Source of the DNA: Roseateles oligotrophus | Lineage (GTDB): Bacteria; Pseudomonadota; Gammaproteobacteria; Burkholderiales; Burkholderiaceae_C | Length of the DNA: 64,000 bases | Assembly (NCBI RefSeq): GCF_014204525.1 | Contig: NZ_JACHLP010000012.1 | Span: 105,401-169,400 of the forward strand | Direction of reading: 5' to 3' | In this document: piece after piece, positions 38,957-48,588 of the stretch | How the letters are laid out: each line of letters opens with the position of its first letter | Position numbering within the stretch: the stretch's first letter is position 1 | Made by a program: the position numbers and the translations under genes | The notes under the pieces: model-generated | Told to the model about the DNA's origin: nothing | The model's database searches: none | The model's input: the letters and a program-made list of their open reading frames with translations, nothing else

Positions 38957-40309
38957 TCACCACTGGCCGCATTCGGCACTGATTGCGACCTGGCAGTCGG
39001 GAAAAATTTCGAGTTTGGTCACCTTGATGCGCACGCCCACCACGCCGGCCAGCTTCATCAAGCGGGTGCAGAGCTTGCCCAGCAAGGCTTCCAGCAGATC
39101 GGTGTGTTCGGCCGTGCATTCGTCGATGATGATCTGGCGCACGCGGCGGTAGTCCAGCACATGGCCGATGTCGGCGTCGCGCGAGACGATGGTCTGCGCC
39201 CCCAGATTCACCTCGGCATCGACCAGAATGGGTTGCGGGCCCTCGCGCTCGAAGTCCAGCACGCCCAGATTGGCGCCAAAGCGCAGGCCGCTGATATGGA
39301 TGATCTGACGGTTGTTGCGGCGCAGGGCCGGGCTGGGTTGGCCTTCTTGCAAGGGGCGCAAAAAGGCTTCGATCGCCTTGGCCGCCACCACGCCATCGCC
39401 CAGCGCCGTCTGCACACAGGGGTGCTGGCGGCCGCTGGCGTCGCCGGCCACGAAGAGGCCCAGGGGCGCGAAGCGCGGCTCGTCGCGGAAGGGGTGGGAG
39501 GGCGCGGTGACGCCGGCGCGCTGCAGGGCGTCGCCCACCTGCAGCCAGGCTGCGGGCTCGGCCTCGTAACCCAGCAGCACGGCCACATGGTCGAAGCTCT
39601 CCAGGCCATGGGCACGCGACTCCAGCTGCACATGGTCTTCGGCGGCATCGAGGCGGAAGGGCAGCGGGGTGCGCGGGCGCAGGGTGATGTGCTGGCTCAG
39701 CGGGTTCAGGCGATCCAGCAAGGCTTGCTGCGCGCGCCAGTCGCTGCGCGACCAGAGCGTCACCTGGTGGCCGCGGGCCTGCAGGTAGAGGGCGTTTTCC
39801 ACCGCGTTGTCGCCGCCACCCAGCAGCAGGCAGCGGCCCGGCGGGAGGGTTTCGCGTTGCGCGGTCAGGGCAATGGCGTCCATCACACGCGCTTGTGCCT
39901 GGTGCGCAGCGAAGAAGAGCTCGGGCCGCAGCGGTCGCAAACCGGTGGCCAGCAGCAGGGCGCGGGCCTGCAGTGTGCGGCCATCGTCCAGGCGCAGGCG
40001 CCAGCCCTGGCCGGGTTGCCAGTCCATATGGTCGAGGCTGCGCTGCAAAAAGAGTTGCAGGCCGTGCAGGTTCAGGGTTTGATCCGCATAGCGCTGCCCC
40101 AGGGTGGCCAGGGTTTCGCCGGGTGCGCCCAGCAGCCAGTCTTGCGGGAACTGCAGGCGTTGCAGCGAGGCGCAAAGCTCGGGCTCGCGCTCGATCAGGG
40201 CGACGCTGAGGCCCAGCTGCGTCAGCCAGGAGGCCGCGCTGCAGCCGGCAGGGCCGCCGCCGATGATGGCGAGGTCGACGGAGGCTGAAGATGGGGCGGA
40301 CTGAGGCAT
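38957..40309 (-). CDS. Fusion: FAD-dependent pyridine-nucleotide oxidoreductase + dihydroneopterin aldolase (FolB)
   Basis: 450 aa, two enzymes in one chain. Residues 1 to about 320 are a thioredoxin-reductase-like flavoprotein: FAD motif [15 protein letters not shown] near 15, a second Rossmann [16 protein letters not shown] near 162, and [23 protein letters not shown] near 283. The redox CxxC of true thioredoxin reductases is not seen. Residues about 330-450 are FolB-like: [36 protein letters not shown], and the Lys in [10 protein letters not shown]. FolB converts dihydroneopterin to 6-hydroxymethyl-dihydropterin in folate synthesis. Upstream of ttcA with a 7-nt gap. The partner function of the flavoprotein is unknown. 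Confidence 0.85.
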   Translation of the reverse strand: MPQSAPSSASVDLAIIGGGPAGCSAASWLTQLGLSVALIEREPELCASLQRLQFPQDWLLGAPGETLATLGQRYADQTLNLHGLQLFLQRSLDHMDWQPGQGWRLRLDDGRTLQARALLLATGLRPLRPELFFAAHQAQARVMDAIALTAQRETLPPGRCLLLGGGDNAVENALYLQARGHQVTLWSRSDWRAQQALLDRLNPLSQHITLRPRTPLPFRLDAAEDHVQLESRAHGLESFDHVAVLLGYEAEPAAWLQVGDALQRAGVTAPSHPFRDEPRFAPLGLFVAGDASGRQHPCVQTALGDGVVAAKAIEAFLRPLQEGQPSPALRRNNRQIIHISGLRFGANLGVLDFEREGPQPILVDAEVNLGAQTIVSRDADIGHVLDYRRVRQIIIDECTAEHTDLLEALLGKLCTRLMKLAGVVGVRIKVTKLEIFPDCQVAISAECGQW

Positions 40310-40618
40310 GGTGAGGCGGGGGCTGGGGAAGTGGCGATTATCCCCGCTCGGCCGCTGTCTTGCTTCAAGGCCTCCGTGCCCGCCTGTGCGCGGTCAGCTT
40401 GGCGAAGATGGCCTTGAGGTGGTGCTTGACGGTCACCGGCCAGGGCGAGAAACGCAGGTGGTGGGAGCAGGCGCTGATCAGTCTCACGCAGCGCACGCAC
40501 TCCAGGTCCAGGCGGGCCAGTTGCTGGATGAAGCCTAGGCTCCATCCTGATCAGCGCCGCGGTCTATGCCGGCTGGCCCTGGTCGGTTGAAGCGCGGTTG
40601 CCGGCCTGACCCCAACTC
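40310..40618. other. Gene-poor gap with possible gene remnant
   Basis: On the minus strand 40365-40550 is open for 61 codons with genome-like codon use (it reads FIQQLARLDLECVRCVRL, then LKAIFAKLTAHRRARRP before a stop) but has no start codon. It may be the 3' remnant of a lost gene; the family is not recognised. A short GCCTGACCCC near 40604-40613 resembles the REP-like 17-mer in inverse orientation. Nothing else seen. Confidence 0.35.
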
Positions 40619-40915
40619 TCAGCCGTAGATATATAGCAGCGGCGGCAGGAACACCAGGCTCAAGGCCAGGGCCATGGCCAGGACCGGCGGCAGGCGCAAA
40701 CGCAGCAGCCAGGTGAGGGCCAGGGCGGCGGCGCTCAGCTGCAGCAGGGCCATGACAACGGCCTCCGGGCCATCGACAAACACATTCGAGTTGGAACGCT
40801 TGCCCAGCGAGGCCGTGAAGCCGCCGCCATGCACCACCAGCCAGCCGCCCAGCCAGGAGAGTGCACAGAAGGCGGCAACGGCCAGCTTGGCGAGGCGGGA
40901 GGGAGGTGATTCCAT
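40619..40915 (-). CDS. Small membrane protein, hypothetical
   Basis: 98 aa with three hydrophobic segments: LAVAAFCALSWLGGWLVV near residues 10-27, VVMALLQLSAAALALTWLL near 50-68, and VLAMALALSLVFLPPLLYIYG at the end. ATG 40915 is chosen because the upstream extension of the frame lacks protein-like character. Not recognised. It is divergent from the S9 peptidase gene across 237 bp. Confidence 0.7.
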   Translation of the reverse strand: MESPPSRLAKLAVAAFCALSWLGGWLVVHGGGFTASLGKRSNSNVFVDGPEAVVMALLQLSAAALALTWLLRLRLPPVLAMALALSLVFLPPLLYIYG

Positions 40916-41152
40916 GGCTGGTTCGTTCAGGGCTAAGGGCGGCTCACAAAACTCTGCTGACGTCGTTACACCGTCTTGCCAGGATCGCTGCACTGAGTTT
41001 TTGTTAGCCACTCCAACTAGTGGGGTGCGGACACCGTATCTTGCCGCAGAGTCGTTTGCTTCGCAGCAGGGTGCCAGGGGCAGAATATGCCGCTTGGCTG
41101 CGCGCCGGGACTGGCCGAGAAGACGCAAACACATGACCGCAGAGGAGAGGCA

Positions 41153-43249
41153 ATGACGAAGAAGCGATGGAGCCGGCTGGCCGGCAATTTGGCACAAACC
41201 TTGTTCTTGAGCGGACTGGCCTTGGCCGGAGCCGCGCGGGCGCAGCAGGAGCAGCCGACGACTGCGGCTGCCAAGTCTTTGCTGCCCGTGTCGGCCTATG
41301 TCGCTTCGCCCCGCTTTTCGCAGCCCAGCCTTTCCCCCGACGGTCAACGCCTGGCTGTGTTGGCCCCCATGAAGGGCAAGCGCAATCTGATGGTGATCGA
41401 CCTCAAGACGCGGGCCGGCACGGCGCTGACCGGCATGAGCGACTTTGACGTGGTGAGCTTCCGCTGGGTGGGCTCGGATCGCCTGGTGTTCAGCCTGGGG
41501 CGCCTGGATGCGCCCACCGGTCCGGAGTCGGGCGACGGCGGCGGCCTGTTTACCGTCAAGCGAGATGGCACGGGCTTTCGGAAATTGCAGCCCACCATTC
41601 GCGAACAGATCGGGCGAGGCAATTTTCAGCTCCGTTTTATGGAGTTTCTGGCGGTGCCCCCCGACAGCGTTGACGAGATCTTGGTGGCGAGCAATTTCCG
41701 CTCAGCCAAGGCCAACGACATCTACCGGGTCAACTTGGACACCGGGCAAAAAAACCTGCTGACCTTTGATCAACCGGGCTTGGTGCAGAAGTGGATCCTC
41801 GATCAGCAAGGCGTGCCGCGTGTGGCCCTGGTGGCCGACAAGGAGGACGATCCGCAGGAGTTCCCTGGCGCGCGGGTGATGATCCGTGCCTCAATGACGG
41901 ACGCATGGAAGCAGGTGGCTCGCTTTGAGCCCGGCAGCCGAGAGCGCTGGTCCGTCAAGGCCTTTGCGGAGAACAATCAGGATCTGATCGTGGCTGCGCG
42001 GCGCGGTAGCGATACCGTCGGTTTGTATCGTTACCTGGTGAATGAGGGTAAGTTTGGCGAGACGGTGGCCGCGCATCCGCGCTACGACCTCGAGGACGGC
42101 CTCAAGATAGACCCCAAGACCCGCAAGGTGGTGGGCTTGGTATTTGCCGACGAACGCCAGCAGACCGCCTATTTCGACGAGTCTTATGCGCGCTTGCAGG
42201 CCGGCTTCGAGGCCTTGTTTCCCGGCATGGTGGTGAGCTTTCAAAGTACCGAAGGCCCGCGCAATCTGGTGATGGTGTCGAGTGACCGCTCGGTGCCGAC
42301 CTTTTACATCCACGACATCGAGAAGAAGACGCTGGAGGAGGCTTTGCGATCCAGCGACGAGGTGGAGGAAAAACACCTGGTCCAGATGCGGCCCTTTTTG
42401 CTGAAGACGCGGGATGGCTTGGAGATTCCGTCCTACTACTTCCTGCCTGCCGGCTATCAAGCTGGGCAGCGGCTGCCCACCGTGCTGCATGTGCATGGCG
42501 GCCCCCATGTGCGGGCCGATCGCTGGGGGGCTTTGAACAGCTTTGGTGTCATGGAGGCGCAGTTGCTGGCCTCACGTGGCTATGCCGTCATCCTGCCCAA
42601 TTTCCGCATCACGCCGGAGCTGGGGCACAAGGTCTACCAAGCCGGTTTCGGCGAGTTGGGCCGCAAGATGTCGGACGACCATGAGGATGCCGTGCTGTGG
42701 GCCATCGCGCAGGGATTCACCGACCCGCAGCGGGTGTGCATCAGCGGTGCCAGTTATGGCGGCTATGCCAGCTTGTGGGCCACGATACGCTCGGCCGATA
42801 TGTTCAAGTGCGCGGTGGCGGGCATGGTGGTCAGCGATCTGAAATTGCAGCTGACTTCGAATGCCACCGATTTTTCGGGCAGCAAGTCGGGCGTGGCCTT
42901 TTGGAAGCGCTTGATCGGGGTGAAGGATGACAACTGGCAAGTGGCCCAGGAGGTCTCGCCTGCCTTGCACGCCGGACGTTCCAAAGTGCCCTTGATGATT
43001 TACGCCGGTGCGGACGATAGGCGCACCCCCTTGGAGCAGACCAAGGCCATGGTCAATGCCTTGACGGCTGCCGGCCGTCCGCCCGAGATCGTGATGATCA
43101 AGCCCGAGGAAGGCCATGGCTACGGCAAACAGGAAAACCGGGTGGAGCTCTACACCACCATGCTCAAGTTCCTGGACAAGCACATTGGCCCGGCCAGCCT
43201 GAGCTCAGGCCAGACGAGCGGCGCCGCGGCTGCTGTAGCGCCGCAGTAG
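41153..43249 (+). CDS. S9 family prolyl oligopeptidase-like peptidase
   Basis: 698 aa, secreted. The signal peptide covers about residues 1-31 (NLAQTLFLSGLALAGAARA). A propeller-like N-terminal region holds SLSPDGQRLAVLAP and similar WD/TolB-like repeats. The hydrolase domain has HVHGGPHVRADRWG near 445, nucleophile in SGASYGGYASLWA near 534, Asp in YAGADDRRTPLEQ near 617 and His in EEGHGYGK near 652. GAGAGG precedes the ATG; the frame also runs upstream to 41087. Its C-terminus overlaps the convergent msrQ gene by 45 bp. It is a second S9 peptidase, distinct from the one at 26.5 kb, which has a large insertion. Confidence 0.9.
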   Translation: MTKKRWSRLAGNLAQTLFLSGLALAGAARAQQEQPTTAAAKSLLPVSAYVASPRFSQPSLSPDGQRLAVLAPMKGKRNLMVIDLKTRAGTALTGMSDFDVVSFRWVGSDRLVFSLGRLDAPTGPESGDGGGLFTVKRDGTGFRKLQPTIREQIGRGNFQLRFMEFLAVPPDSVDEILVASNFRSAKANDIYRVNLDTGQKNLLTFDQPGLVQKWILDQQGVPRVALVADKEDDPQEFPGARVMIRASMTDAWKQVARFEPGSRERWSVKAFAENNQDLIVAARRGSDTVGLYRYLVNEGKFGETVAAHPRYDLEDGLKIDPKTRKVVGLVFADERQQTAYFDESYARLQAGFEALFPGMVVSFQSTEGPRNLVMVSSDRSVPTFYIHDIEKKTLEEALRSSDEVEEKHLVQMRPFLLKTRDGLEIPSYYFLPAGYQAGQRLPTVLHVHGGPHVRADRWGALNSFGVMEAQLLASRGYAVILPNFRITPELGHKVYQAGFGELGRKMSDDHEDAVLWAIAQGFTDPQRVCISGASYGGYASLWATIRSADMFKCAVAGMVVSDLKLQLTSNATDFSGSKSGVAFWKRLIGVKDDNWQVAQEVSPALHAGRSKVPLMIYAGADDRRTPLEQTKAMVNALTAAGRPPEIVMIKPEEGHGYGKQENRVELYTTMLKFLDKHIGPASLSSGQTSGAAAAVAPQ

Positions 43250-43831
43250 GCGCCAGCCCAGTAAGACGGCCAAGACCGCGCCATAGATGGCGGGTTCGGC
43301 GAAATTGTTTTTGCCGGCCCGCATCCAGATGAAGTGGGCCAGGCCAAGCAGGCTGATGGGGTAGACCAGCTTGTGCAGCCACTGCCAGCGCCTGGCCCCT
43401 AGGGCCTTGATGGCGCGGTTGAAGGAGGTGGCTGCCAGGGGGAGCAGCAAGACCCAGGCCGTGAAGCCCATCAGGATGAAGGGGCGTTTGGCGATGTCGT
43501 GGGCGATGTCGCCCAAGTCCAGCCCCATATCCAGCCAGCCATAGGCCAGCAGATGCAGGCTGACGTAAAAGAAGGCGAACAAGCCCAGCATGCGCCGGAA
43601 GCGGGCCAGCGCGGGAAGGTTCGCCAGCGTGCGCAGCGGCGTGATGGCCAGGGTCAGGCAGAGGGCCCGCAAGCTCCAGTCGCCCAGGGAACGGATCAAG
43701 GCCTCGGCCGGATTGGCGCCCAGCCGGTCCGTTGCCGCGGCCCAGACCAGCCAGGCCAGGGGCAGGGCGCAAAGCGCAAACAGCAGGGGCTTGGCGGCGG
43801 GATGCAGCCAGGGCGAGCGGTTCTTTTGCAT
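43205..43831 (-). CDS. msrQ: MsrQ, heme-binding membrane subunit of methionine sulfoxide reductase
   Basis: 208 aa, six hydrophobic segments, ferric-reductase-like heme b fold. Passes electrons from the respiratory chain to periplasmic MsrP. Conserved segments: ITPLRTLANLPALARFRRMLGLFAFFYVSLHLLAY near residues 63-97, with His ligand candidates in SLHLL, and RWQWLHKLVYPISLLGLAHFIW near 147-168. It lies 7 bp after the msrP stop, one operon. Confidence 0.93.
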   Translation of the reverse strand: MQKNRSPWLHPAAKPLLFALCALPLAWLVWAAATDRLGANPAEALIRSLGDWSLRALCLTLAITPLRTLANLPALARFRRMLGLFAFFYVSLHLLAYGWLDMGLDLGDIAHDIAKRPFILMGFTAWVLLLPLAATSFNRAIKALGARRWQWLHKLVYPISLLGLAHFIWMRAGKNNFAEPAIYGAVLAVLLGWRLLRRYSSRGAARLA

Positions 43832-43838
43832 GCCGGGC

Positions 43839-44816
43839 TCAGAAATTCTTCTTCAGATCCATGCCGGCGTAGAGCTGGCCCACCTGCGCCTCGTAGCCGT
43901 TGAACATCAGCGTTGGGCGCTTTTTGGCAAACAGGCCGCCCTCGCCGATGCGACGCTCGCTGGCCTGGCTCCAGCGCGGGTGATCGACCTGCGGATTGAC
44001 GTTGGAATAGAAACCGTATTCCTGTGCGGCCGCGCGGGTCCAACTGCTCACCGGCTGCTTCTCGACGAAACGGATCTTGACGATGGACTTGGCCGATTTG
44101 AAGCCGTACTTCCAGGGCAGGACCAGGCGCAGCGGCGCACCGTTCTGATTCGGCAAGACCTCGCCATACATGCCAAAGCTCAGCAGGGTCAGCGGGTGCA
44201 TGGCTTCGTCGATGCGCAAGCCCTCGACATAAGGCCAGTCCAGCACGCCGGAGCGCAGGCCCGGCATCTGGGCCTTGTCGGCCAGGCTGGTGAACTCGAC
44301 GAACTTGGCCTTGGACGTAGGCTCGACTCGTTTGATCAGCTCGGCCAAGGAGTAACCCACCCAGGGGATCACCATGGACCAGCCCTCCACGCAGCGCAGG
44401 CGGTAGATGCGCTCCTCCATGGGGCTGAGCTTGAGCAGGCTGTCCAGATCGAAGACGCCGGGCTTGCCGACCTCGCCTTCCACCGTCACCGTCCAGGGCC
44501 GGGGACGCAAGCTGCCGGCCGTGCGGGCCGGGTCGGCCTTGTCGGTGCCGAATTCGTAGAAGTTGTTGTAAGTGCTGGCGTCCTGGTAGCTCGTTAGCTT
44601 GTCCAGCGTCATGGCGCCGGGCACGCTGCCGCGCGCGCCGGGCAGCTTGGCCAATTTGCCCGGACTCTGCGCCTGCGCCTCACGCCCTGCCCAGCCCGCC
44701 ATGGCCACGCCGGCGGCCCCGCCGGCCATCAGGCGCAGCCAGTCGCGGCGCGCTTCAAACACTGCCTTGGGGGTGATGTCCGAGGCGGGAATCAGATCGA
44801 GAGAGGGGTGCTTCAT
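43839..44816 (-). CDS. msrP: MsrP, periplasmic methionine sulfoxide reductase catalytic subunit (molybdoenzyme)
   Basis: 325 aa. Tat signal with RRDWLRLM near residues 23-30, so exported folded with Mo-molybdopterin. Repairs oxidised methionine in envelope proteins. [15 protein letters not shown] near 84, [13 protein letters not shown] near 107, and the Mo-ligand Cys in [18 protein letters not shown] near 142 are typical, as is [21 protein letters not shown] near 231. First gene of the msrPQ operon. Confidence 0.94.
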   Translation of the reverse strand: MKHPSLDLIPASDITPKAVFEARRDWLRLMAGGAAGVAMAGWAGREAQAQSPGKLAKLPGARGSVPGAMTLDKLTSYQDASTYNNFYEFGTDKADPARTAGSLRPRPWTVTVEGEVGKPGVFDLDSLLKLSPMEERIYRLRCVEGWSMVIPWVGYSLAELIKRVEPTSKAKFVEFTSLADKAQMPGLRSGVLDWPYVEGLRIDEAMHPLTLLSFGMYGEVLPNQNGAPLRLVLPWKYGFKSAKSIVKIRFVEKQPVSSWTRAAAQEYGFYSNVNPQVDHPRWSQASERRIGEGGLFAKKRPTLMFNGYEAQVGQLYAGMDLKKNF

Positions 44817-44923
44817 GGCGGCCTTTGCGGATGGGGTTGGGCATCTGTCGTGCCGGGCCGCAAAAGCTTACGCCATGAAGGAAATTTCTGCCGCAGGGGC
44901 GGTGATGCCCCCGGGCGATGGGC

Positions 44924-46315
44924 TCAAAGCGTGCCGTAGGAATGCAGGCCCGACAGGAACATATTGACGCCCAGGAAGGCGAAGGTGGTGACCAAGAGGC
45001 CGCCCAGGGCCCACCAGGCGGACACGGTGCCGCGCAGACCCTTCATCAAGCGCATATGCAGCCAGGCCGCGTAGTTAAGCCAGACGATCAGGGCCCAGGT
45101 CTCCTTGGGGTCCCAGCTCCAGTAGCCGCCCCAGGCCTCGGCGGCCCAGAAGGCGCCCAGGATGGTGGCGATGGTGAAGAAGGCAAAGCCCAGGGCGATG
45201 GCCTTGTACATCAGGTCGTCCAGCGTCACCAGCTCGGGCAGGCGGGCCGTCAGGGGCCGGCGCAGGGCGATGCACAGGCCGAAGAAGAGCAGCAGGCCGC
45301 CCAGCTTTCTCATCCAGCTGTCCAGGCCTTCGATCACATCGGGTGCGAGGCCGGCGCCAAAGCGGGCCGCCAGGATCGCCAGGATGATGGCGGCCGGCAG
45401 TCCCACCAGGCCGATCAGCAAGGAGCGCTGGCTGGCGGTCTTGAGCAGATAGGCCAGGCCCACCATGGCGGCCAGGGCGAAGGTGCCGTAACCGACGAAA
45501 TTGGCGGGCACATGGATCTTCATCCACCAGCTTTGCAGGGCCGGCACCAGGGGCTGGATCTCGTGCGCATCACGCGCCACCGTGTACCAGAGCAAAAAAG
45601 ACACGGCCGCGCTGATCACCAGCAAGACGTAGGCGCCCAGGGCGCGGGTCTTGAAGCGGGCTTCGTAGTAGAGGTAGAACAGGGCCGTCATCCAGCAGAA
45701 CAGCACGAAGACTTCGTAGAGATTGCTGACCGGGATGTGGCCGATATCGGGCGCGATCTGATGGCTTTCGAACCAGCGCACCATGGTGCCCAGCAAGGCC
45801 ATGAAGACGGCCGCCCAGCTTAGGCGCGAGCCAATCGCCTCGGCCGCGCTGTCGCTGCCTTTTCTGGTGAAGAAGCCGGCCCAGTAGAACAAGGTGCTCA
45901 TAAAGAAGAGCACGCTCATCCACAGAATGGCACTCTGGCTGGACAGCATGTATTTGAGCCAGAACACCTGCTCGGCGGCGGCCAGGTCGGCGCCAAAGCC
46001 GTCGCTGTGCTGGCCGTACAAATGGATGGTCAGCAAGCTGGTGGCGCCGACGGCCAGGATCAGCAAGCGCAGCGGCCGCCAGAACCAGCCCAGGGCGATC
46101 ACGCTGGGCAGGGTGAAGAGCAGGATGCCTTCTTCGTAGCCGTCCATCGAAGCGCCGTAGCGCGAGAAGGCAAACAGGCCGCCCAGCAGCACCAGGGCGG
46201 CAAAACCCCAGTCCAGCCATGTGCGGCCGGAGAAGTAAGCGCGTTTGCCTATCAGCGCGCTCTGGGTCAGGCCGACCGTCATGCCCGATTCCAGGGTGGT
46301 GTTGGGAGTATTCAT
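44924..46315 (-). CDS. ccsA: CcsA-type cytochrome c biogenesis protein (system II)
   Basis: 463 aa with about ten membrane segments. Heme-handling WWD motif AWGGYWSWDPKETWA near residues 397-411 and conserved His flanks. Together with ResB it attaches heme to apocytochromes c in the periplasm. The start overlaps the resB stop by 4 bp (ATGA), so it is translationally coupled. The adjacent diheme cytochrome c4 is a natural client. Confidence 0.93.
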   Translation of the reverse strand: MNTPNTTLESGMTVGLTQSALIGKRAYFSGRTWLDWGFAALVLLGGLFAFSRYGASMDGYEEGILLFTLPSVIALGWFWRPLRLLILAVGATSLLTIHLYGQHSDGFGADLAAAEQVFWLKYMLSSQSAILWMSVLFFMSTLFYWAGFFTRKGSDSAAEAIGSRLSWAAVFMALLGTMVRWFESHQIAPDIGHIPVSNLYEVFVLFCWMTALFYLYYEARFKTRALGAYVLLVISAAVSFLLWYTVARDAHEIQPLVPALQSWWMKIHVPANFVGYGTFALAAMVGLAYLLKTASQRSLLIGLVGLPAAIILAILAARFGAGLAPDVIEGLDSWMRKLGGLLLFFGLCIALRRPLTARLPELVTLDDLMYKAIALGFAFFTIATILGAFWAAEAWGGYWSWDPKETWALIVWLNYAAWLHMRLMKGLRGTVSAWWALGGLLVTTFAFLGVNMFLSGLHSYGTL

Positions 46316-48441
46316 ACGCCTTCCTTCAACAGATCCAGCTTGAGCCGATCGAATTCATGTGCGGTGTCGGGGGACTCGCGGGTGCAGGACAGGGCCATGC
46401 GCACACGGGTCAGCTCCGGCTGGCCGGGGGCGGACTCCAGCCAGACCCACAGCCTGCGCTCCTTGATATAGAGCATGGCGAACACGCCGATGATGAGCAG
46501 CACGGCGCCCAAGTAGACCAGTTTCTGGCCCGGCGCGCGGGTGACCTGGAACACGCTGGCCTGCACCTGCTTGAAGTCATCCAGCTGCAGCAGCACGGGG
46601 GCGGGGTAGAACATGCTGTCCGACAAGGCCAGCACCGCCTGCGTCATAAAGCCTTGGGTCTGGGCGTCGGTCGCCGGTGCGTCCAGGCCGGCCTGCTCGC
46701 GGCTCAGCTTGTAGAGCTCGAACAAGCTGCCGTTGAGAATGCGCAGCAGCACCTCGCTGACCTTCTGGCGCTCGCCCACGGGCACCTCGGTCTCGATGAA
46801 GTTGGACAGGGCGGGCAGGCCGCCCAGCGGCAGGGCCGCTTTGCCCTCGCTCTTGTCCGGCTCGGCACCGGCGAACAGGCTCAGGGCCCGCCTGGCCGTG
46901 GCCTGCAGCTGCGGCAGCATCTGGGGCTTGTCGCTGGGGGTGGCGGCCTCGGCATAACGGCGCGTGGCCTTGTCGCGCAGCTGCGGGTTGAGCAGGGCGG
47001 CGCGCAGGCCCAGCCATGCCTGCATGCTGCCCTGCGGGTCCGCGGGGATGCGCAGATAGCGGAAGCTCTCGTTCAGGTTCTCGCGCACACCGGCCAGGAA
47101 GACGCGCTGGCCGTCCAGCTCCACCGGCACCATATAGTTGTTGAACTCGCGCCGCTGACCGGCCGCGTCCACCAGCTTGTAGCTGAAGGAGGGGCCGATA
47201 TTGCGCAGGTCTTTTTCGGTCTTGGTGCGTGCGCCGCTGCCCAGATGCTTGTTCAGCGAGCCCACCAGGTCGACACGCCGCACATCCGTGCCGGCGGCGG
47301 GCGCATTGCTCATATTCTCGACATTGATGACGCGCAGACCGGTGAACTCCAGCGTCAGCGCCTCCTTGTCGCCCTTGAGCGTGGTGCTGGCACCGACCCG
47401 GCCCTCCAGCGCAAAAGGCTTGCCGCCCTGCATGGCCTGGGCCGTCAGCTTGAGCTCGGAGCCGCCGTCTTCAAAACTGCTTTGATAGAGGGCGATGCCG
47501 CGGTGAATCAAGGGTTCGTTGACCTTGATCTTGGCCTCGCTGGTCTTGCCCGTGTCGTGGTCGCGGATCACAACGTCGCTGGCGAAGAGCTTGGGCATGC
47601 CGGTTTCGTAGTACTCGACGACGAACTTCTTCAGCTCCACATCGAAGGGCAGGTCCTGCAGCACCACGCCATTGGGCATGGACAGCACGGCGGTGGCGGC
47701 GCGCGCGCCCTCGGGCACCATCAGATTGCCGCGGAAGCTGGGGTTGCCGGGCGGCAGGCGGTGTTCGGGTGCGACGGCGCTGATCAGGCCGCCGCCCTCG
47801 TACACGGTCTTGCCCTGGGCCCACATCAGGCCGCGCACCAGCAGGTCGCCGTCCAGCAAACCGCCCAGGCAGACCAGCACGATGGCCGAGTGGGCCGCGA
47901 TATAGCCGATCTTATTGGCCGAACCCTTGCGGGCCGCCACCATCACGCCGCGATCACGCACCTGGATCTTGGCCTTCCAGCCGGCCTGGCCCAGATAGCT
48001 GGAGACGCGGGCCAGCACCGCCTCGGGGCTGCCCTGCATATGGCCCAGGGCCTTGTGGTGGAAGGCCTGCAGCGATTGCTCGCGCACATTCTCTTTGTAG
48101 TTGCGCAGGTCTTGCAGGATCTTGGGCGTGTTGCGGGCGATACACAGGCTGGTGGACAGCACCAAAAAGGCCAGGATCAGCAGAAACCACCAGGCGCCGT
48201 AGACGGTGTAGAGGTCCAGCTTGCCGAACACCTCGGCCCAGAAGGGGCCGAACTGGTTGACGTAATTGTTCAGTGGCTCGCGCTGCTTGACCACGGTGCC
48301 GATGATGGAGGCGATGCAGATCACCGTCAGCAGGGACACCGCAAAACGCATGGAGGCCAGCAGGTCCAGCAATTCGCGGCCGGGGCTGCGGCGGCGCGAG
48401 GGCGGTAAAGCCATGGGCTGGGTGTCGAAAGAATCACTCAT
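46312..48441 (-). CDS. resB: ResB-family cytochrome c biogenesis protein (system II)
   Basis: 709 aa. Membrane segments near residues 32-50 (MRFAVSLLTVICIASIIGTVV) and 85-110, a third near 160-180, a large periplasmic domain, and a last membrane segment near 665-685 (LVYLGAVLLIIGVFAMLYI). GTVVKQREPLNNYVNQFGPFWAEVF is a conserved ResB block. Partner of CcsA in heme ligation. It precedes ccsA; a terminator separates it from the upstream cytochrome c4 gene. Confidence 0.92.
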   Translation of the reverse strand: MSDSFDTQPMALPPSRRRSPGRELLDLLASMRFAVSLLTVICIASIIGTVVKQREPLNNYVNQFGPFWAEVFGKLDLYTVYGAWWFLLILAFLVLSTSLCIARNTPKILQDLRNYKENVREQSLQAFHHKALGHMQGSPEAVLARVSSYLGQAGWKAKIQVRDRGVMVAARKGSANKIGYIAAHSAIVLVCLGGLLDGDLLVRGLMWAQGKTVYEGGGLISAVAPEHRLPPGNPSFRGNLMVPEGARAATAVLSMPNGVVLQDLPFDVELKKFVVEYYETGMPKLFASDVVIRDHDTGKTSEAKIKVNEPLIHRGIALYQSSFEDGGSELKLTAQAMQGGKPFALEGRVGASTTLKGDKEALTLEFTGLRVINVENMSNAPAAGTDVRRVDLVGSLNKHLGSGARTKTEKDLRNIGPSFSYKLVDAAGQRREFNNYMVPVELDGQRVFLAGVRENLNESFRYLRIPADPQGSMQAWLGLRAALLNPQLRDKATRRYAEAATPSDKPQMLPQLQATARRALSLFAGAEPDKSEGKAALPLGGLPALSNFIETEVPVGERQKVSEVLLRILNGSLFELYKLSREQAGLDAPATDAQTQGFMTQAVLALSDSMFYPAPVLLQLDDFKQVQASVFQVTRAPGQKLVYLGAVLLIIGVFAMLYIKERRLWVWLESAPGQPELTRVRMALSCTRESPDTAHEFDRLKLDLLKEGV

Positions 48442-48491
48442 GGACGGATTGTCGCGGGACTGCAGGCCAGGCGAGGGCGAGATAGGTCAAG

Positions 48492-48520
48492 AAAAAAGGC
48501 CGGTGAAACTCACCGGCCTT
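48492..48520 (-). terminator. Rho-independent terminator of cytochrome c4 gene
   Basis: On the minus strand an 11-bp stem (48496-48506 with 48510-48520, AAGGCCGGTGA arm) with a 3-nt loop is followed by a run of six T. It lies 69 bp past the cytochrome stop and before resB. Confidence 0.85.
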
Positions 48521-48588
48521 CGAAGCTTCGCTCGGACCCCGCCGGCCATTGCTGGCCCGGCCAAGGCCGGGAGATTGCGGGTGAGCGC

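Noticed and set aside
46219..48408. 729-aa open frame on the plus strand
   Set aside because: Antisense to resB; no domain character.
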